From assembly GCF_003063455.1 (NCBI RefSeq), contig NZ_NESN01000003.1, positions 1 through 64,000 on the forward strand: a stretch of 64,000 bases of DNA, written 5' to 3'. Origin of the DNA: Limnohabitans parvus II-B4. Lineage in GTDB: Bacteria; Pseudomonadota; Gammaproteobacteria; Burkholderiales; Burkholderiaceae_C. Below the pieces are notes generated by a model. It did not search any database. It was not told where the DNA came from and was given only the letters and a program-made list of their open reading frames with translations. Position 1 is the stretch's first letter. Each line of letters starts with the position of its first letter. The position numbers and the translations under genes were made by a program. Shown one piece after another: positions 1 through 8,827 of this stretch.

Positions 1-1002
1 AAGCACCTTGGATGGTGGTGGTAATGCACTGACGATTACCGGCGTTGCAGACATCGATGGCACGGTCTCTGGTGTTACGAATCTGAGCGTGACCGGTGCA
101 TCGAACATTGGCGCGGACATCACGACCAGCGGCACACAGACCTACGCCGGAGCAGTCACGCTCAGTGGTGGCGGCCGCACCCTTACCGCCTCCACGGTGC
201 ATACCCAGAGCACTTTGGTTGGCGGCGGCAATGCGTTGACGATCGCCGGTGCAGCAGACATTGATGGCACAGTCACCGGCGTTACGAATTTGAGCGTGAC
301 AGGCACATCGAATATCGGTGCGGACATCACCACCAGCGGCACGCAGACGTACTCTGGCTCAGTCACCTTGAGCGGTGGAAATCGCAATTTGACAGCGTCC
401 ACAGTGAACACTCAGGGCACCTTGGTGGGAGGCGGCAATGCGTTGACCATCTTGGCTGCGGCAGACATCGATGGCGCTGTCACTGGCCTCACCAACCTGA
501 GCGTGACCGGTACATCGAGCATTGGTGCAGACGTCACCACCAGCGGCACGCAGACCTACGCTGGGGCAGTGACGCTCAGCGGTGGAAGCCGCATTCTGGC
601 GGCCTCTGTTGTGAACACGCAAAGCACCTTGGATGGTGGTGGTAATGCACTGACGATTACCGGCGTTGCAGACATCGATGGCACGGTCTCTGGTGTTACG
701 AATCTGAGCGTGACCGGTGCATCGAACATTGGCGCGGACATCACGACCAGCGGCACACAGACCTACGCCGGAGCAGTCACGCTCAGTGGTGGCGACCGCA
801 CCCTTACCGCCTCCACGGTGCATACCCAGAGCACTTTGGTTGGCGGCGGCAATGCGTTGACGATCGCCGGTGCAGCAGACATTGATGCGGCGTACACCGG
901 CCTCACGACCTTGAGCATTAGCGGTGCTTCGAACATTGGTGCGGACATCGACACCAGTGGCACGCAGACCTATGCCGGCGATGTGACATTGAGTGGCGAC
1001 AT
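1..1002 (+). repeat. 207-bp in-frame tandem repeats in the adhesin gene
   Basis: The TSGTQTY core codes at 125, 332, 539, 746 and 953, giving an exact 207-bp period (69 codons). A higher-order period of three units (621 bp) is also present: bases 1-265 recur at 622-886 with one visible difference (ggcggccgc versus ggcgaccgc). The array continues beyond the left edge and decays after about position 1000. Confidence 0.93.
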
Positions 1003-2143
1003 GCGAACCGACAGTGGATCAACAGGTGTTCTGGTAACAACTGAGTTCGGTGGCACGGCTATGGTCTATCCGGTTCGCATGTCCTCGTCCGCAGGTGATT
1101 TGAACTTTTTGGGCAAGGTCGATGGTGGTGTTTTCGCAAAAACCAATATGCGCAGTCTGCAACTCAATGCGGCCGGTCAGATCACCTTCAAAGACAAAGT
1201 GGGCTTTGATGCCGCGCTCGACAGAAGTTCGTCTTTGCTTGACAACTACACCCGCCACTTTGGCATTTATCGCCTCGATGTAACTGCTCCCATCATCAAT
1301 CTCTTAGGTGATATTGCGGCGTATGAAGAAATTGCATTCAATGGTTCGACCTATGTGGGAGGCACAGCCTACAACGGTACTTATCGTCGCGTCTATTCGA
1401 TGGATCCTAAAATCACGTTCAATGGTCCTGTAGATGGTTATGGCGGGACCGATGGTGTCTATACCCTGGATGCCCGTGCCATCAGTTTGGACATTCGTTT
1501 GCCTGAACCTGAAATCTTTTTTGCGGCCGATGTGGGGTCAAGAAGACAGTTGGCGGGGCTTGTCGCGACCGTGGCGCGTCTCGATGGCATTCTTCCGGAT
1601 CGTTTCAGTGACCTTACTGGGGAACCACGTGACCAAGAGGTGCGGTTTGGCATGCCGACAACGCCGAATGTTGGGACCATCCGTTTCGCAGGCAATGTGG
1701 CGACGTCAGGTCTGCAAAGCTATTTGGCTAATCGCTTTGTGATTGATACATCTTCTGGTAGTACCGCTTTGGAATTCAATTCGACCTCTGGTGATGTGGG
1801 CTTTTCGGTGGGTCAAGGGGGTTTGGTGTCCGCCAGCGGAGGCGCGCCAAGGATCAAGTTTGCCAATCGACCCTCCTCGGCCACCATCAGTGCATTGAGG
1901 TCGTCAGGTGCTGTGATTGCATCGGAGTCCAATGAACTGTCTGAATGGGTCAAATTGCGCGAAATCAGCAAGGCGTCTGAAGCCAAGTTGATGGAACTCG
2001 ATCTGGATCAGCGTGCTGGACAAGCGCCTACTGTTGAGGTGGGAGACCTGATTTCTGTCAATTGCACTTCAGTCGAAGAGGAGCGATGTGCGCCTGAAGC
2101 CAATGTCCAGAAATCAGTGAAAGATGCTGCGGTCATCCGTTGA
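2..2143 (+). CDS. Repetitive adhesin-like (filamentous haemagglutinin-type) protein, C-terminal part
   Basis: The frame is already open at the first base, so the true start lies upstream and only the last 713 residues are visible. The first ~330 residues are 69-residue repeats rich in Gly, Thr, Ser, Asn and Asp, with cores such as [14 protein letters not shown] and TSGTQTY. Such repeats are typical of beta-helical stalks of secreted adhesins. The remaining ~380 residues are non-repetitive and end in a short charged tail with two Cys residues. No autotransporter barrel or sorting signal is visible at the C-terminus, which fits a TpsA/FhaB-like exoprotein better than a type V autotransporter. 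It converges on the next gene, and the two stop regions overlap by 11 bp. Family assignment rests on composition and repeats only. Confidence 0.7.
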   Translation, partial: STLDGGGNALTITGVADIDGTVSGVTNLSVTGASNIGADITTSGTQTYAGAVTLSGGGRTLTASTVHTQSTLVGGGNALTIAGAADIDGTVTGVTNLSVTGTSNIGADITTSGTQTYSGSVTLSGGNRNLTASTVNTQGTLVGGGNALTILAAADIDGAVTGLTNLSVTGTSSIGADVTTSGTQTYAGAVTLSGGSRILAASVVNTQSTLDGGGNALTITGVADIDGTVSGVTNLSVTGASNIGADITTSGTQTYAGAVTLSGGDRTLTASTVHTQSTLVGGGNALTIAGAADIDAAYTGLTTLSISGASNIGADIDTSGTQTYAGDVTLSGDMRTDSGSTGVLVTTEFGGTAMVYPVRMSSSAGDLNFLGKVDGGVFAKTNMRSLQLNAAGQITFKDKVGFDAALDRSSSLLDNYTRHFGIYRLDVTAPIINLLGDIAAYEEIAFNGSTYVGGTAYNGTYRRVYSMDPKITFNGPVDGYGGTDGVYTLDARAISLDIRLPEPEIFFAADVGSRRQLAGLVATVARLDGILPDRFSDLTGEPRDQEVRFGMPTTPNVGTIRFAGNVATSGLQSYLANRFVIDTSSGSTALEFNSTSGDVGFSVGQGGLVSASGGAPRIKFANRPSSATISALRSSGAVIASESNELSEWVKLREISKASEAKLMELDLDQRAGQAPTVEVGDLISVNCTSVEEERCAPEANVQKSVKDAAVIR

Positions 2144-2912
2144 CAAAATTCGGTGCCCGTTTGTTCAAAAAGGCGTCCATGCCTTCTTTTTGGTCGGCGG
2201 TGGCAAATAAGCCGTGGAACATGCGGCGCTCGAACATCACACCATCCGACAAACCGCTTTCAAACGCGCGGTTGACGCTTTCCTTGGCGGCCATGGTGGC
2301 CAGTTGGCCGTAGCCGCAAATCATCAGGGCTGCGCCCAGGGTTTCGTCCATCAGCTTGTCCAGTGGCACCACACGGCTGACCAGACCGCCGCGCTCGGCT
2401 TCTTGGGCGTCCATCATGCGTCCCGTCAGTACCAGGTCCATGGCTTTGGACTTGCCCATGGCGCGGGGCAAGCGCTGGGTGCCACCGGCGCCGGGGATGA
2501 TGCCGATCTTGATTTCGGGTTGGCCGAACTTGGCGTTGTCGGCGGCAATGATGAAGTCGCACATCATGGCCAGCTCGCAGCCACCCCCCAGCGCAAAGCC
2601 GGCCACTGCGGCGATCACGGGCTTGCGGATGGTGCGGATGGTTTCCCAGTTGCGGGTGATGAAGTCGTTTTTGTAGACCTCGTGGAAGTTGTATTTGGCC
2701 ATGGCAGCGATGTCAGCCCCTGCGGCAAAGGCTTTCTCGCTGCCGGTGATGACCATGCAGCCGATCGCTTCGTCGGCGTCAAAGGCCTTGAGGGCCGCGC
2801 CCAGCTCGTCCATGAGTTGGCTGTTGAGCGCGTTCAGGGCTTTGGGGCGGTTCAGGGTGATGATGCCGACTTTGCCGCCTTCGGTGCGGACTTCGATGGT
2901 TTCGTAGCTCAT
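2133..2912 (-). CDS. Enoyl-CoA hydratase (crotonase family), PaaF-like
   Basis: This 259-residue protein hydrates trans-2-enoyl-CoA to 3-hydroxyacyl-CoA in the cytoplasm. Both catalytic glutamates of true hydratases are present: Glu113 in GGGCELAM and Glu133 in [14 protein letters not shown]. The oxyanion-hole segment AFAAGADI lies near residue 61. The start at 2912 (MSYETIEV) is chosen over longer in-frame options because a GCAGGAG ribosome site sits just before it and the length fits the family. It diverges from paaG across a palindromic operator, so a PaaF-like 2,3-dehydroadipyl-CoA hydratase role in phenylacetate degradation is plausible. A general fatty-acid hydratase cannot be excluded. 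Confidence 0.88.
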   Translation of the reverse strand: MSYETIEVRTEGGKVGIITLNRPKALNALNSQLMDELGAALKAFDADEAIGCMVITGSEKAFAAGADIAAMAKYNFHEVYKNDFITRNWETIRTIRKPVIAAVAGFALGGGCELAMMCDFIIAADNAKFGQPEIKIGIIPGAGGTQRLPRAMGKSKAMDLVLTGRMMDAQEAERGGLVSRVVPLDKLMDETLGAALMICGYGQLATMAAKESVNRAFESGLSDGVMFERRMFHGLFATADQKEGMDAFLNKRAPNFVNG

Positions 2913-3010
2913 GGAGTTTCTCCTGCGAATGAATCGGGCCACTATAACCAAGCTGTCTGCATGGGACCTGTCAAACTGGGCGCAGTCCAGCTTGAAACTA
3001 GGGGAAAACA

Positions 3011-3034
3011 TTAACCAACCGATCGGTCGGTTAA
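3011..3034. promoter_or_regulatory. 24-bp palindromic TetR-type (PaaR-like) operator
   Basis: The sequence reads ttaacc-a-accga then tcggt-c-ggttaa, a palindrome with one mismatched pair. It lies between the divergent enoyl-CoA hydratase and paaG starts, 30 bp before the paaG start. The ACCGACCG/CGGTCGGT half-site pattern resembles, from memory, boxes of the TetR-family phenylacetate repressor PaaR of betaproteobacteria. The symmetry is seen directly; the regulator name is inferred from the genes flanking it. Confidence 0.7.
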
Positions 3035-3064
3035 TGGTAAATTCGCTGATTGAGGAGAATTTCC

Positions 3065-3868
3065 ATGACCGAAGCCGCCAACCCCACCGTGTTGTATGAA
3101 GCGCGCGGTGCTGTCGCCGTGATCACTTTGAATCGGCCGACAGCCCTGAACAGCTTCACCCGCCAGATGCACCACGATCTGTGGGCTGCACTGGATCAAG
3201 CCGAAGCCAATCCGGCCATCCGGGCTGCGGTCATCACCGGAGCCGGCCGTGGTTTTTGCGCCGGTGCTGATTTGTCAGACTTTGATTTCACCCCCGGCCC
3301 CAACCGTGTCGAGCGTGCTGATCCTGGTCCCATCATCGATCAGGCTTTCAACCCCAGCACGCGCCGTTTGCAGACGCTGCGCATGCCGACCATTGCGGCG
3401 GTCAATGGCGTGGCCGCAGGTGCAGGCGCATCGATGGTCATGGCCTGCGACATCGCCATTGCGGCACCTGGTGCCAGCTTCATTCAGGCGTTCAGCAAGA
3501 TCGGTTTGATTCCGGATGCCGGCGGCAGTTGGCTGCTGGTGGAGCGTCTGGGTTTGGCTCGAGCCATGGCATTGGCCATGACGGGTGACAAACTCAGTGC
3601 GCAGCAGGCCAAGGACTGGGGCATGATCTGGGACGTGGCCGACGATGCCCTGGCCGCCGCGCTGGTGCTGGCCGAGCGTCTGGCGCAGATGCCAACCAAA
3701 GCCTTGGTGGCCACACGCGCCCTCATGCAAGCGGCAACCACGCGCACTTTGTCAGAACATCTGGATGCAGAGCGCGACACCCAGTCGGCCCTGGGTCGCA
3801 CGCACGACTATTTCGAGGGGGTTCAGGCCTTTCTCGAAAAACGTCCTGCCCAATTCAAAGGCGAATGA
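3065..3868 (+). CDS. paaG: Ring 1,2-epoxyphenylacetyl-CoA isomerase PaaG
   Basis: PaaG isomerises ring-epoxidised phenylacetyl-CoA to the oxepin in aerobic phenylacetate catabolism. The 267-residue protein has the crotonase fold with [12 protein letters not shown] near residue 62, [15 protein letters not shown] near 115 and [13 protein letters not shown] near 144. Asp151 of that last motif replaces the second hydratase glutamate, as expected for PaaG rather than a hydratase. The start at 3065 has a GAGGAG site 7 nt upstream. It overlaps paaI by 4 bp and is followed by paaK, which strongly supports the pathway call. The upstream palindrome at 3011 probably controls it. Confidence 0.9.
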   Translation: MTEAANPTVLYEARGAVAVITLNRPTALNSFTRQMHHDLWAALDQAEANPAIRAAVITGAGRGFCAGADLSDFDFTPGPNRVERADPGPIIDQAFNPSTRRLQTLRMPTIAAVNGVAAGAGASMVMACDIAIAAPGASFIQAFSKIGLIPDAGGSWLLVERLGLARAMALAMTGDKLSAQQAKDWGMIWDVADDALAAALVLAERLAQMPTKALVATRALMQAATTRTLSEHLDAERDTQSALGRTHDYFEGVQAFLEKRPAQFKGE

Positions 3869-4305
3869 TGAGCACACCCGACCCTCAAACCCTTGCCCGC
3901 CAGGTGGGCGAAACCATGTTCGCCGTGGATGTGGCGTCCAAAGACACCATGGGCATGGAGTTGCTGGCCTGCGAGCCCGGCCGCGCCTTGATGCGCATGC
4001 TGGTGAAACCGCTGCACTTGAACGGCCACCAAATCTGCCACGGCGGTTTCATTTTCACGTTGGCCGATTCGACCTTTGCCTTTGCCTGCAACAGCTACAA
4101 CAAGAACGCGGTGGCTGCGGGTTGCAGCATCGAGTTTTTGAAGCCCGGCAAGCTGGGCGATGTGTTGACCTGCGAAGGCATCGAGCAGACCCTGAGCGGA
4201 CGTCACGGCATCTACGACATGAAAGTCACCAACCAGAACGGCGACGTGATCGCCATGTTCCGTGGCAAGAGCGCGCAGATTCCGGGCTCTGTGGTGCCGG
4301 AATGA
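3865..4305 (+). CDS. paaI: Hydroxyphenylacetyl-CoA thioesterase PaaI
   Basis: This is a 146-residue hot-dog-fold thioesterase that hydrolyses stalled phenylacetyl-CoA intermediates to free CoA. The family motif HGGFIFTLADS (residues 59-69) holds the HGG turn and the catalytic Asp68. The start overlaps the paaG stop as ATGA at 3865; a second ATG three bases on would shorten it by one residue. Translational coupling with paaG is likely. Confidence 0.9.
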   Translation: MMSTPDPQTLARQVGETMFAVDVASKDTMGMELLACEPGRALMRMLVKPLHLNGHQICHGGFIFTLADSTFAFACNSYNKNAVAAGCSIEFLKPGKLGDVLTCEGIEQTLSGRHGIYDMKVTNQNGDVIAMFRGKSAQIPGSVVPE

Positions 4306-4309
4306 CTTG

Positions 4310-4423
4310 TGTCATGCCCGCGTGTCCTTTGTCATTCTCGCGTGTTGGCTTGTCATTCCCGCATGCCCTTTGTCATTCCTGCGTGTTGGCTTGTCATTCC
4401 CGCGCAGGCGGGAATCCATGCCT
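4310..4423. repeat. Degenerate ~20-bp GTCATTCC tandem repeats
   Basis: Five copies of a gtcat(t/g)c(c/t)(c/t)gcgtg-type unit start at 4311, 4331, 4352, 4372 and 4393, spaced 20-21 bp. The last copy ends in the hairpin cccgcgcaggcggg followed by aatccatg, the usual end of this repeat family. The array fills the gap between paaI and paaK. Confidence 0.8.
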
Positions 4424-4478
4424 CCACGCGCCCCAAACTGAACACCGCCCCCATTGATTGTTGAATTCGGAGTCACAA

Positions 4479-5780
4479 ATGACTGAAAAAGCCTTCCCCC
4501 TGGAGCCGATTGAAAAGGCCAGCATCGACGAGCTGCGCAGCCTGCAGCTCAAGCGCCTGCAACAGACCTTGCAGCATGCCTATGCCAATTCGCCCGTCTA
4601 CCGCGCCAAGTTCGATGCCGCAGGCGTGCACCCGGACGACTGCAAAACGCTGGCCGACATCGCCAAGTTCCCCTTTACCACGAAGGCCGACCTGCGCGAC
4701 AGCTACCCGTTTGGCATGTTCGCCGTGCCACGTGAAAACTGCGCCCGTATCCACGCGTCCAGCGGCACCACGGGCAAGCCCACGGTGGTGGGCTACACCC
4801 TCAAAGACATCGACACTTGGGCCAACGTCGTGGCCCGAAGCATCCGTGCAGGTGGTGCCAAACCCGGTGACATGGTGCATGTGAGCTACGGCTACGGCCT
4901 GTTCACCGGCGGCATGGGCGCGCACTACGGTGCCGAAAAACTGGGCCTGACGGTCGTGCCCTTTGGTGGCGGCCAGACCGAGCGCCAAGTGCAGCTGATC
5001 CAGGATTTCAAGTCCAACATCATCATGGTCACGCCCAGCTACATGCTGGCGATTGCCGACGAGTTTGAGCGTCAGGGCATCGACCCCAAGAGCAGTTCGT
5101 TGCGCATCGGTATCTTTGGCGCCGAGCCCTGGACCAACGACATGCGCGCCGCGATCGAAAAGCGCATGGCCATCGACGCGGTAGACATCTACGGTTTGTC
5201 CGAAGTGATGGGCCCCGGTGTAGCCAGCGAATGCATCGAGACCAAGGACGGTCCGACCATCTGGGAAGACCATTTCTACCCCGAGATCATCAACCCCGAG
5301 ACCGGTGAGCCGGTGGCCGATGGCGAAATGGGCGAGCTGGTGTTCACCAGCCTGACCAAGGAAGCGCTGCCCATCATCCGCTACCGCACGCGCGACCTGA
5401 CGCGCCTGCTGCCCGGTACGGCCCGCACCATGCGCCGCATGGAAAAGATCACGGGCCGCAGCGACGACATGATGATCATTCGCGGCGTGAACGTGTTTCC
5501 CAGCCAGATCGAAGAGCTGATCTTGAAACGCGCCGAACTGGCCCCGCACTACCAGTGCGTGCTGACCCGTGAAGGCCCAATGGACGATTTGAAGGTCGTC
5601 ATCGAGACCAAGCCCGGTGTGTCACCCGACAGCATCGAAGCCCGCGCTGCCGCCAAGCTGCTGCAGCACGAGATCAAGGTGTTCATTGGCTCCAGCGTGG
5701 CGATTGAGCTCAAGGCCGAAGGCGGCGTCGAGCGCAGCCAAGGCAAGGCCAAACGCGTGGTGGATTTGCGCAAGAAGTGA
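4479..5780 (+). CDS. paaK: Phenylacetate-CoA ligase PaaK
   Basis: PaaK activates phenylacetate to phenylacetyl-CoA with ATP, the entry step of the pathway. The 433-residue protein belongs to the short adenylate-forming family. It shows HASSGTTGKPTVVGY (phosphate loop) near residue 95, YGLSEVMGPGVASEC (adenine site) near 243 and GRSDDMMIIRGVNVFPSQ at the C-terminal hinge. The start at 4479 has a GGAG site; an upstream in-frame start would add seven unsupported residues. It is separated from paaI by a 173-bp repeat array, so co-transcription is likely but not certain. Confidence 0.95.
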   Translation: MTEKAFPLEPIEKASIDELRSLQLKRLQQTLQHAYANSPVYRAKFDAAGVHPDDCKTLADIAKFPFTTKADLRDSYPFGMFAVPRENCARIHASSGTTGKPTVVGYTLKDIDTWANVVARSIRAGGAKPGDMVHVSYGYGLFTGGMGAHYGAEKLGLTVVPFGGGQTERQVQLIQDFKSNIIMVTPSYMLAIADEFERQGIDPKSSSLRIGIFGAEPWTNDMRAAIEKRMAIDAVDIYGLSEVMGPGVASECIETKDGPTIWEDHFYPEIINPETGEPVADGEMGELVFTSLTKEALPIIRYRTRDLTRLLPGTARTMRRMEKITGRSDDMMIIRGVNVFPSQIEELILKRAELAPHYQCVLTREGPMDDLKVVIETKPGVSPDSIEARAAAKLLQHEIKVFIGSSVAIELKAEGGVERSQGKAKRVVDLRKK

Positions 5781-5819
5781 CGTTCGACATCGCCAGGAGG
5801 CCGGTTCCTGCGGATCCAA

Positions 5820-7601
5820 TCAGACCGATGGCCAGCCCGTTTTTCGGCCTGCAGGCATCGCCAGTTTCCAGCCACTGGCCTGTTCGGGCACTTTCAGGGA
5901 CAGGCGCAGCAGGCGTTTGTCGCGTGAGACCAGCGCCACCAGCTGGTGTTCTTTGCCCAGCAGCGCGGGCAGGTCGTCGAGTTTGTTCAGACGCCAGCTG
6001 CCACCTTGGGCACGCGCTGCAGGGCTTGCACACACATCCAGCCCCAGCCATTCGTCGCCAGCGGCCAGCCCTGCCGCTTCGGCGGCGCTGCCGCGCAGCA
6101 CGCCCTTGACTTGCACGCTACCCCCGGCCTCGTTCACGCGCAGGCCCAGGCGTTGGGCCATGTTGGCGATCTCGGCGCTGACTTCAATGCCTTGCCCCGC
6201 CAGCAGCTCGCGCAGGGGCAGGTCGGTGGTGCTGTGCACCCAGGCTTTGATTTCAGCTTGCCAGCTGCGGCCCGTGAGGGCCTGCAACTCGTCCAGCAGG
6301 TCTTGTTCGCGCATGGGCCCTGCTTTGCAGCGCTTCCACAGGCCGCGCATCACGGCGTCCAGCGTCTGGCCTTCTTGGCGCAGTGCCAGGTCCAGGCAAA
6401 GCGCCACCAAAGAGCCCTTGGTGTAGTAGCTCACGGTGGCGTTGGGGGTGTTTTCATCTTGTCGGTAGTACTTCACCCAGGCGTCAAAGCTGGCCTGCGC
6501 CACGGTCTGCACATGGCGGCCCGGGGTTTGCTGCACTTGCGCAATGGTTTTGCCCAGCAGCTTGAGGTAGGTGGCTTCGTCTATGAGGCCTGCCCGGCGC
6601 AGCAGCAGGTCGTCGTAATAGCTGGTGAAACCTTCGAAAAACCACAGCAGCTGTGTGTAGTTTTCCTGGGTGTAGTCGTAACGGGCCAAGGCGTCGGGGC
6701 GCAGTTGCTTGACGTTCCAGGTGTGAAAGTACTCGTGGCTGATCAGGCCCAGCAAGGTGGTGTAGCCCTCGTTGGTGTGCGGGGTGGCATGCTGGTTTGT
6801 TTGGCGCGGCAAGTCGGCGCGGTTGCAGATCAGGGCGGTGCTGTTTTGGTGCTCCAACCCGCCGTAGCCGTCGTGCACGGCGTTGAGCATGAACAGGTAA
6901 TTTTTGTGCGGGGCTTTGCTGCCCGCTTGTTTGCCCGTGCCGTGCCAGAAGCGGATTTCGGCTTCGCAGATCTTTTGCGTGTCGGCCAGCAGGCGGTCGC
7001 CGTCAAACGAGGGCAGGGCCCCGGCCACCACAAAGCGGTGCGGGATGCCGCAGGCCACAAAGCTGCCGCTCCAGAACGTGCCCAGCTCCACCGGGCAGTC
7101 CACCAGCTCGTCGTAGTGTGCGGCCTGGTACAGACCAAAGCCTTTTTTGTCGGTTTTGACCGGGGTCAGGCCCGTGGCGGCTTGCCAGTCGGCCTGGCCC
7201 TTGACGGGATTGAGCTGCAGTTGGTGCGGCTGTGTTTCTTGCCCGTGCACGCGCAGGCACAGGCTGGTGCCATTGAAAAAACCGCGTTGGCTGTCCAGCC
7301 AGGCGGTGCGCACCGAGTTGTCAAAGGCGTAGACCTCGTAGCTCAGCACCAGCGGCTGGCCCGGCTTGCAGGCCATCTCCCAAGTGCACTTGTCACGTTG
7401 GCCCACTGCCACCGAGCGGCGGCCTTGTTTGGCCGTCAGGTGTTGCAGGTTTTTGGCAAACTCGCGCACCAGATAACTGCCCGGAATCCAGACTGGCAGC
7501 GACACGGTTTGCTGCGTCGCCGGTTCGGGGATGGTCAGCGTGACCCGAAACAGGTGGGCATGCAGGTCAGCGGCTTCAACGGTGTAGTGGATGGCGGTCA
7601 T
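5820..7601 (-). CDS. M61 family metallopeptidase with PDZ domain
   Basis: The 593-residue protein matches the glycyl-aminopeptidase-like M61 family. A beta-sandwich N-terminal part (VWIPGSYLVREFAKN near residue 38) is followed by the gluzincin zinc motif HEYFHTWNVKQLRP, with HExxH ligands and the family-typical FHxWN extension. A PDZ-like segment (VLRGSAAEAAGLAAGDEWL) lies near residue 505. No clear signal peptide is visible, so location is uncertain. It is followed 12 bp upstream on the same strand by the DUF3429 gene, suggesting a DUF3429-M61 transcript. Physiological substrate unknown. Confidence 0.9.
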   Translation of the reverse strand: MTAIHYTVEAADLHAHLFRVTLTIPEPATQQTVSLPVWIPGSYLVREFAKNLQHLTAKQGRRSVAVGQRDKCTWEMACKPGQPLVLSYEVYAFDNSVRTAWLDSQRGFFNGTSLCLRVHGQETQPHQLQLNPVKGQADWQAATGLTPVKTDKKGFGLYQAAHYDELVDCPVELGTFWSGSFVACGIPHRFVVAGALPSFDGDRLLADTQKICEAEIRFWHGTGKQAGSKAPHKNYLFMLNAVHDGYGGLEHQNSTALICNRADLPRQTNQHATPHTNEGYTTLLGLISHEYFHTWNVKQLRPDALARYDYTQENYTQLLWFFEGFTSYYDDLLLRRAGLIDEATYLKLLGKTIAQVQQTPGRHVQTVAQASFDAWVKYYRQDENTPNATVSYYTKGSLVALCLDLALRQEGQTLDAVMRGLWKRCKAGPMREQDLLDELQALTGRSWQAEIKAWVHSTTDLPLRELLAGQGIEVSAEIANMAQRLGLRVNEAGGSVQVKGVLRGSAAEAAGLAAGDEWLGLDVCASPAARAQGGSWRLNKLDDLPALLGKEHQLVALVSRDKRLLRLSLKVPEQASGWKLAMPAGRKTGWPSV

Positions 7602-7613
7602 GCGTGGCCGTTT

Positions 7614-8072
7614 TCAGGTTGCACCCGCTGCCAAAAAGCAGCTCAGGCTGGCCACGATGGTCAGCTGCAAGCGCATGGGCAGCCACGGTGCCAGCCCTGC
7701 GGCAGGCCAGGTGCGGCGGTCCATGACATAACAGCCGATCAACACAAAGCCCAGCAGTGGCAAGCCGGCAAACGCGGGCATCATCACCGCCACCCACGCC
7801 AGCAAGGTGGGCACCACACCCCAGGTGAAATGGATGCGTGGTGCGTTGGGGGTGATCAGCGCGTTGCGAAAACCCACGCCCCAATGGATGCCGCCCAAAA
7901 AGGACACGATCACCGCGCCGTAGCTTTGCATGGACAGCGCCACATAAGGATGAATGTCCGGGCCAACCGACCACAGGCACAGCGCCAAAAAGACAAACGG
8001 AATCAAACCGGCGTAGCCAAGGCGGCGGATCAGGTGCCAGGTGGGGTCTTCGGGGTGGGGGGTGTTCATCAT
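7614..8072 (-). CDS. DUF3429 family membrane protein
   Basis: The 152-residue protein has about five hydrophobic spans: LIPFVFLALCLW, YGAVIVSFLGGIHWG, WGVVPTLLAWVAVMM, LLGFVLIGCYVM and LQLTIVASLSCFLA. The pattern and the SFLGGIHWG motif match DUF3429 inner-membrane proteins of unknown function. Its first ATG overlaps the dsbC stop (ATGA), so it is probably coupled to dsbC. An ATG one codon later is equally possible. Confidence 0.8.
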   Translation of the reverse strand: MMNTPHPEDPTWHLIRRLGYAGLIPFVFLALCLWSVGPDIHPYVALSMQSYGAVIVSFLGGIHWGVGFRNALITPNAPRIHFTWGVVPTLLAWVAVMMPAFAGLPLLGFVLIGCYVMDRRTWPAAGLAPWLPMRLQLTIVASLSCFLAAGAT

Positions 8073-8785
8073 TTGATTTCTGCCAGCATTTTTTCGACTT
8101 GTGCGATCGGCACGGCACCGGGCACTCGTGAGCCATCGGCAAACAGCAGCGTGGGGGTGCCCGTGATGCGTTGTTTTTTGCCAAATTCGACGTTGGCGTC
8201 CACGGCCGTTGTGTCACAGTTGGCCGCCGCAGGGGGCGTGCCGTTGATCATCCAGTCGTTCCAGGCCTTGGCCTTGTCTTTGGCGCACCAGATGTTTTTG
8301 GATTTGGTTTTGGAGTCGTCGCCCAGAATCGGGTAAAGCATGTGGTAAATCGTCACGTTTTCCAGCTTTTGCAGGTCTTTTTCAAAGCGCTTGCAGTAGC
8401 CGCAGTTGGGGTCGGCAAAGACCACCAGCTTGCGCTTGCCGTTGCCGCGCACCTGGGTGAAGGCGTTTTTCAGGGGCAATTGGTCAAATGGGATGGATGA
8501 CAATTTTTCCATGCGCTCTTCGGTCAGGTTGCGCTTTTGCTTCACGTCGATCAGTGCACCCTGGATCAGGAAGTTGCCTTCGGCATCGCTGTACATCACA
8601 TCGTTGCCCATGCGGACTTCGTACAAGCCGTTCATGGGGGTTTTGCTGATCTCGTCAATCCTGGGCAGATTGGCCAAGCGCTCGCTCAGATTTTTACGGA
8701 TGGTGGCTTCCTGTGCCCAAGCAAGGCTGGCGGACAGGGATGCCAGCGCCACGAGCGACACCAGCATCAAACGGACAAACTTCAT
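8069..8785 (-). CDS. dsbC: Periplasmic disulfide isomerase DsbC
   Basis: DsbC reshuffles wrong disulfides in periplasmic proteins and is kept reduced by DsbD. The 238-residue precursor has a signal peptide cleaved near AWA-QE (residue 24), an N-terminal dimerisation domain, and a thioredoxin fold with Cys128-Gly-Tyr-Cys131. The cis-Pro loop TGTPT lies near residue 208. The two further Cys residues (WCAKD and AANCD) form the usual structural pair. It lies between a UbiH-like gene and the DUF3429 gene on the same strand. Confidence 0.94.
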   Translation of the reverse strand: MKFVRLMLVSLVALASLSASLAWAQEATIRKNLSERLANLPRIDEISKTPMNGLYEVRMGNDVMYSDAEGNFLIQGALIDVKQKRNLTEERMEKLSSIPFDQLPLKNAFTQVRGNGKRKLVVFADPNCGYCKRFEKDLQKLENVTIYHMLYPILGDDSKTKSKNIWCAKDKAKAWNDWMINGTPPAAANCDTTAVDANVEFGKKQRITGTPTLLFADGSRVPGAVPIAQVEKMLAEIK

Positions 8786-8827
8786 TGGATTTCTTTCGGG
8801 TTCAAAAAGTGGGGTTTCAGTGTGGGG

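Noticed and set aside
142-963. Several reverse-strand open frames across the repeat array
   Set aside because: They are antisense shadows of the 207-bp repeats; each copy reproduces the same frame and none has a ribosome site or protein-like pattern.
4310-4423. CRISPR-like short repeats
   Set aside because: Units are degenerate, contiguous without unique spacers, and no cas gene is present. The same holds for 50433-50513.
4473-5549. A 358-codon reverse frame opposite paaK
   Set aside because: It mirrors the codon pattern of paaK (His, Gly, Val-rich) and paaK itself has all family motifs.
5946-8336. A 796-codon forward frame opposite the M61, DUF3429 and dsbC genes
   Set aside because: It spans three recognised genes on the other strand and has shadow-like composition.
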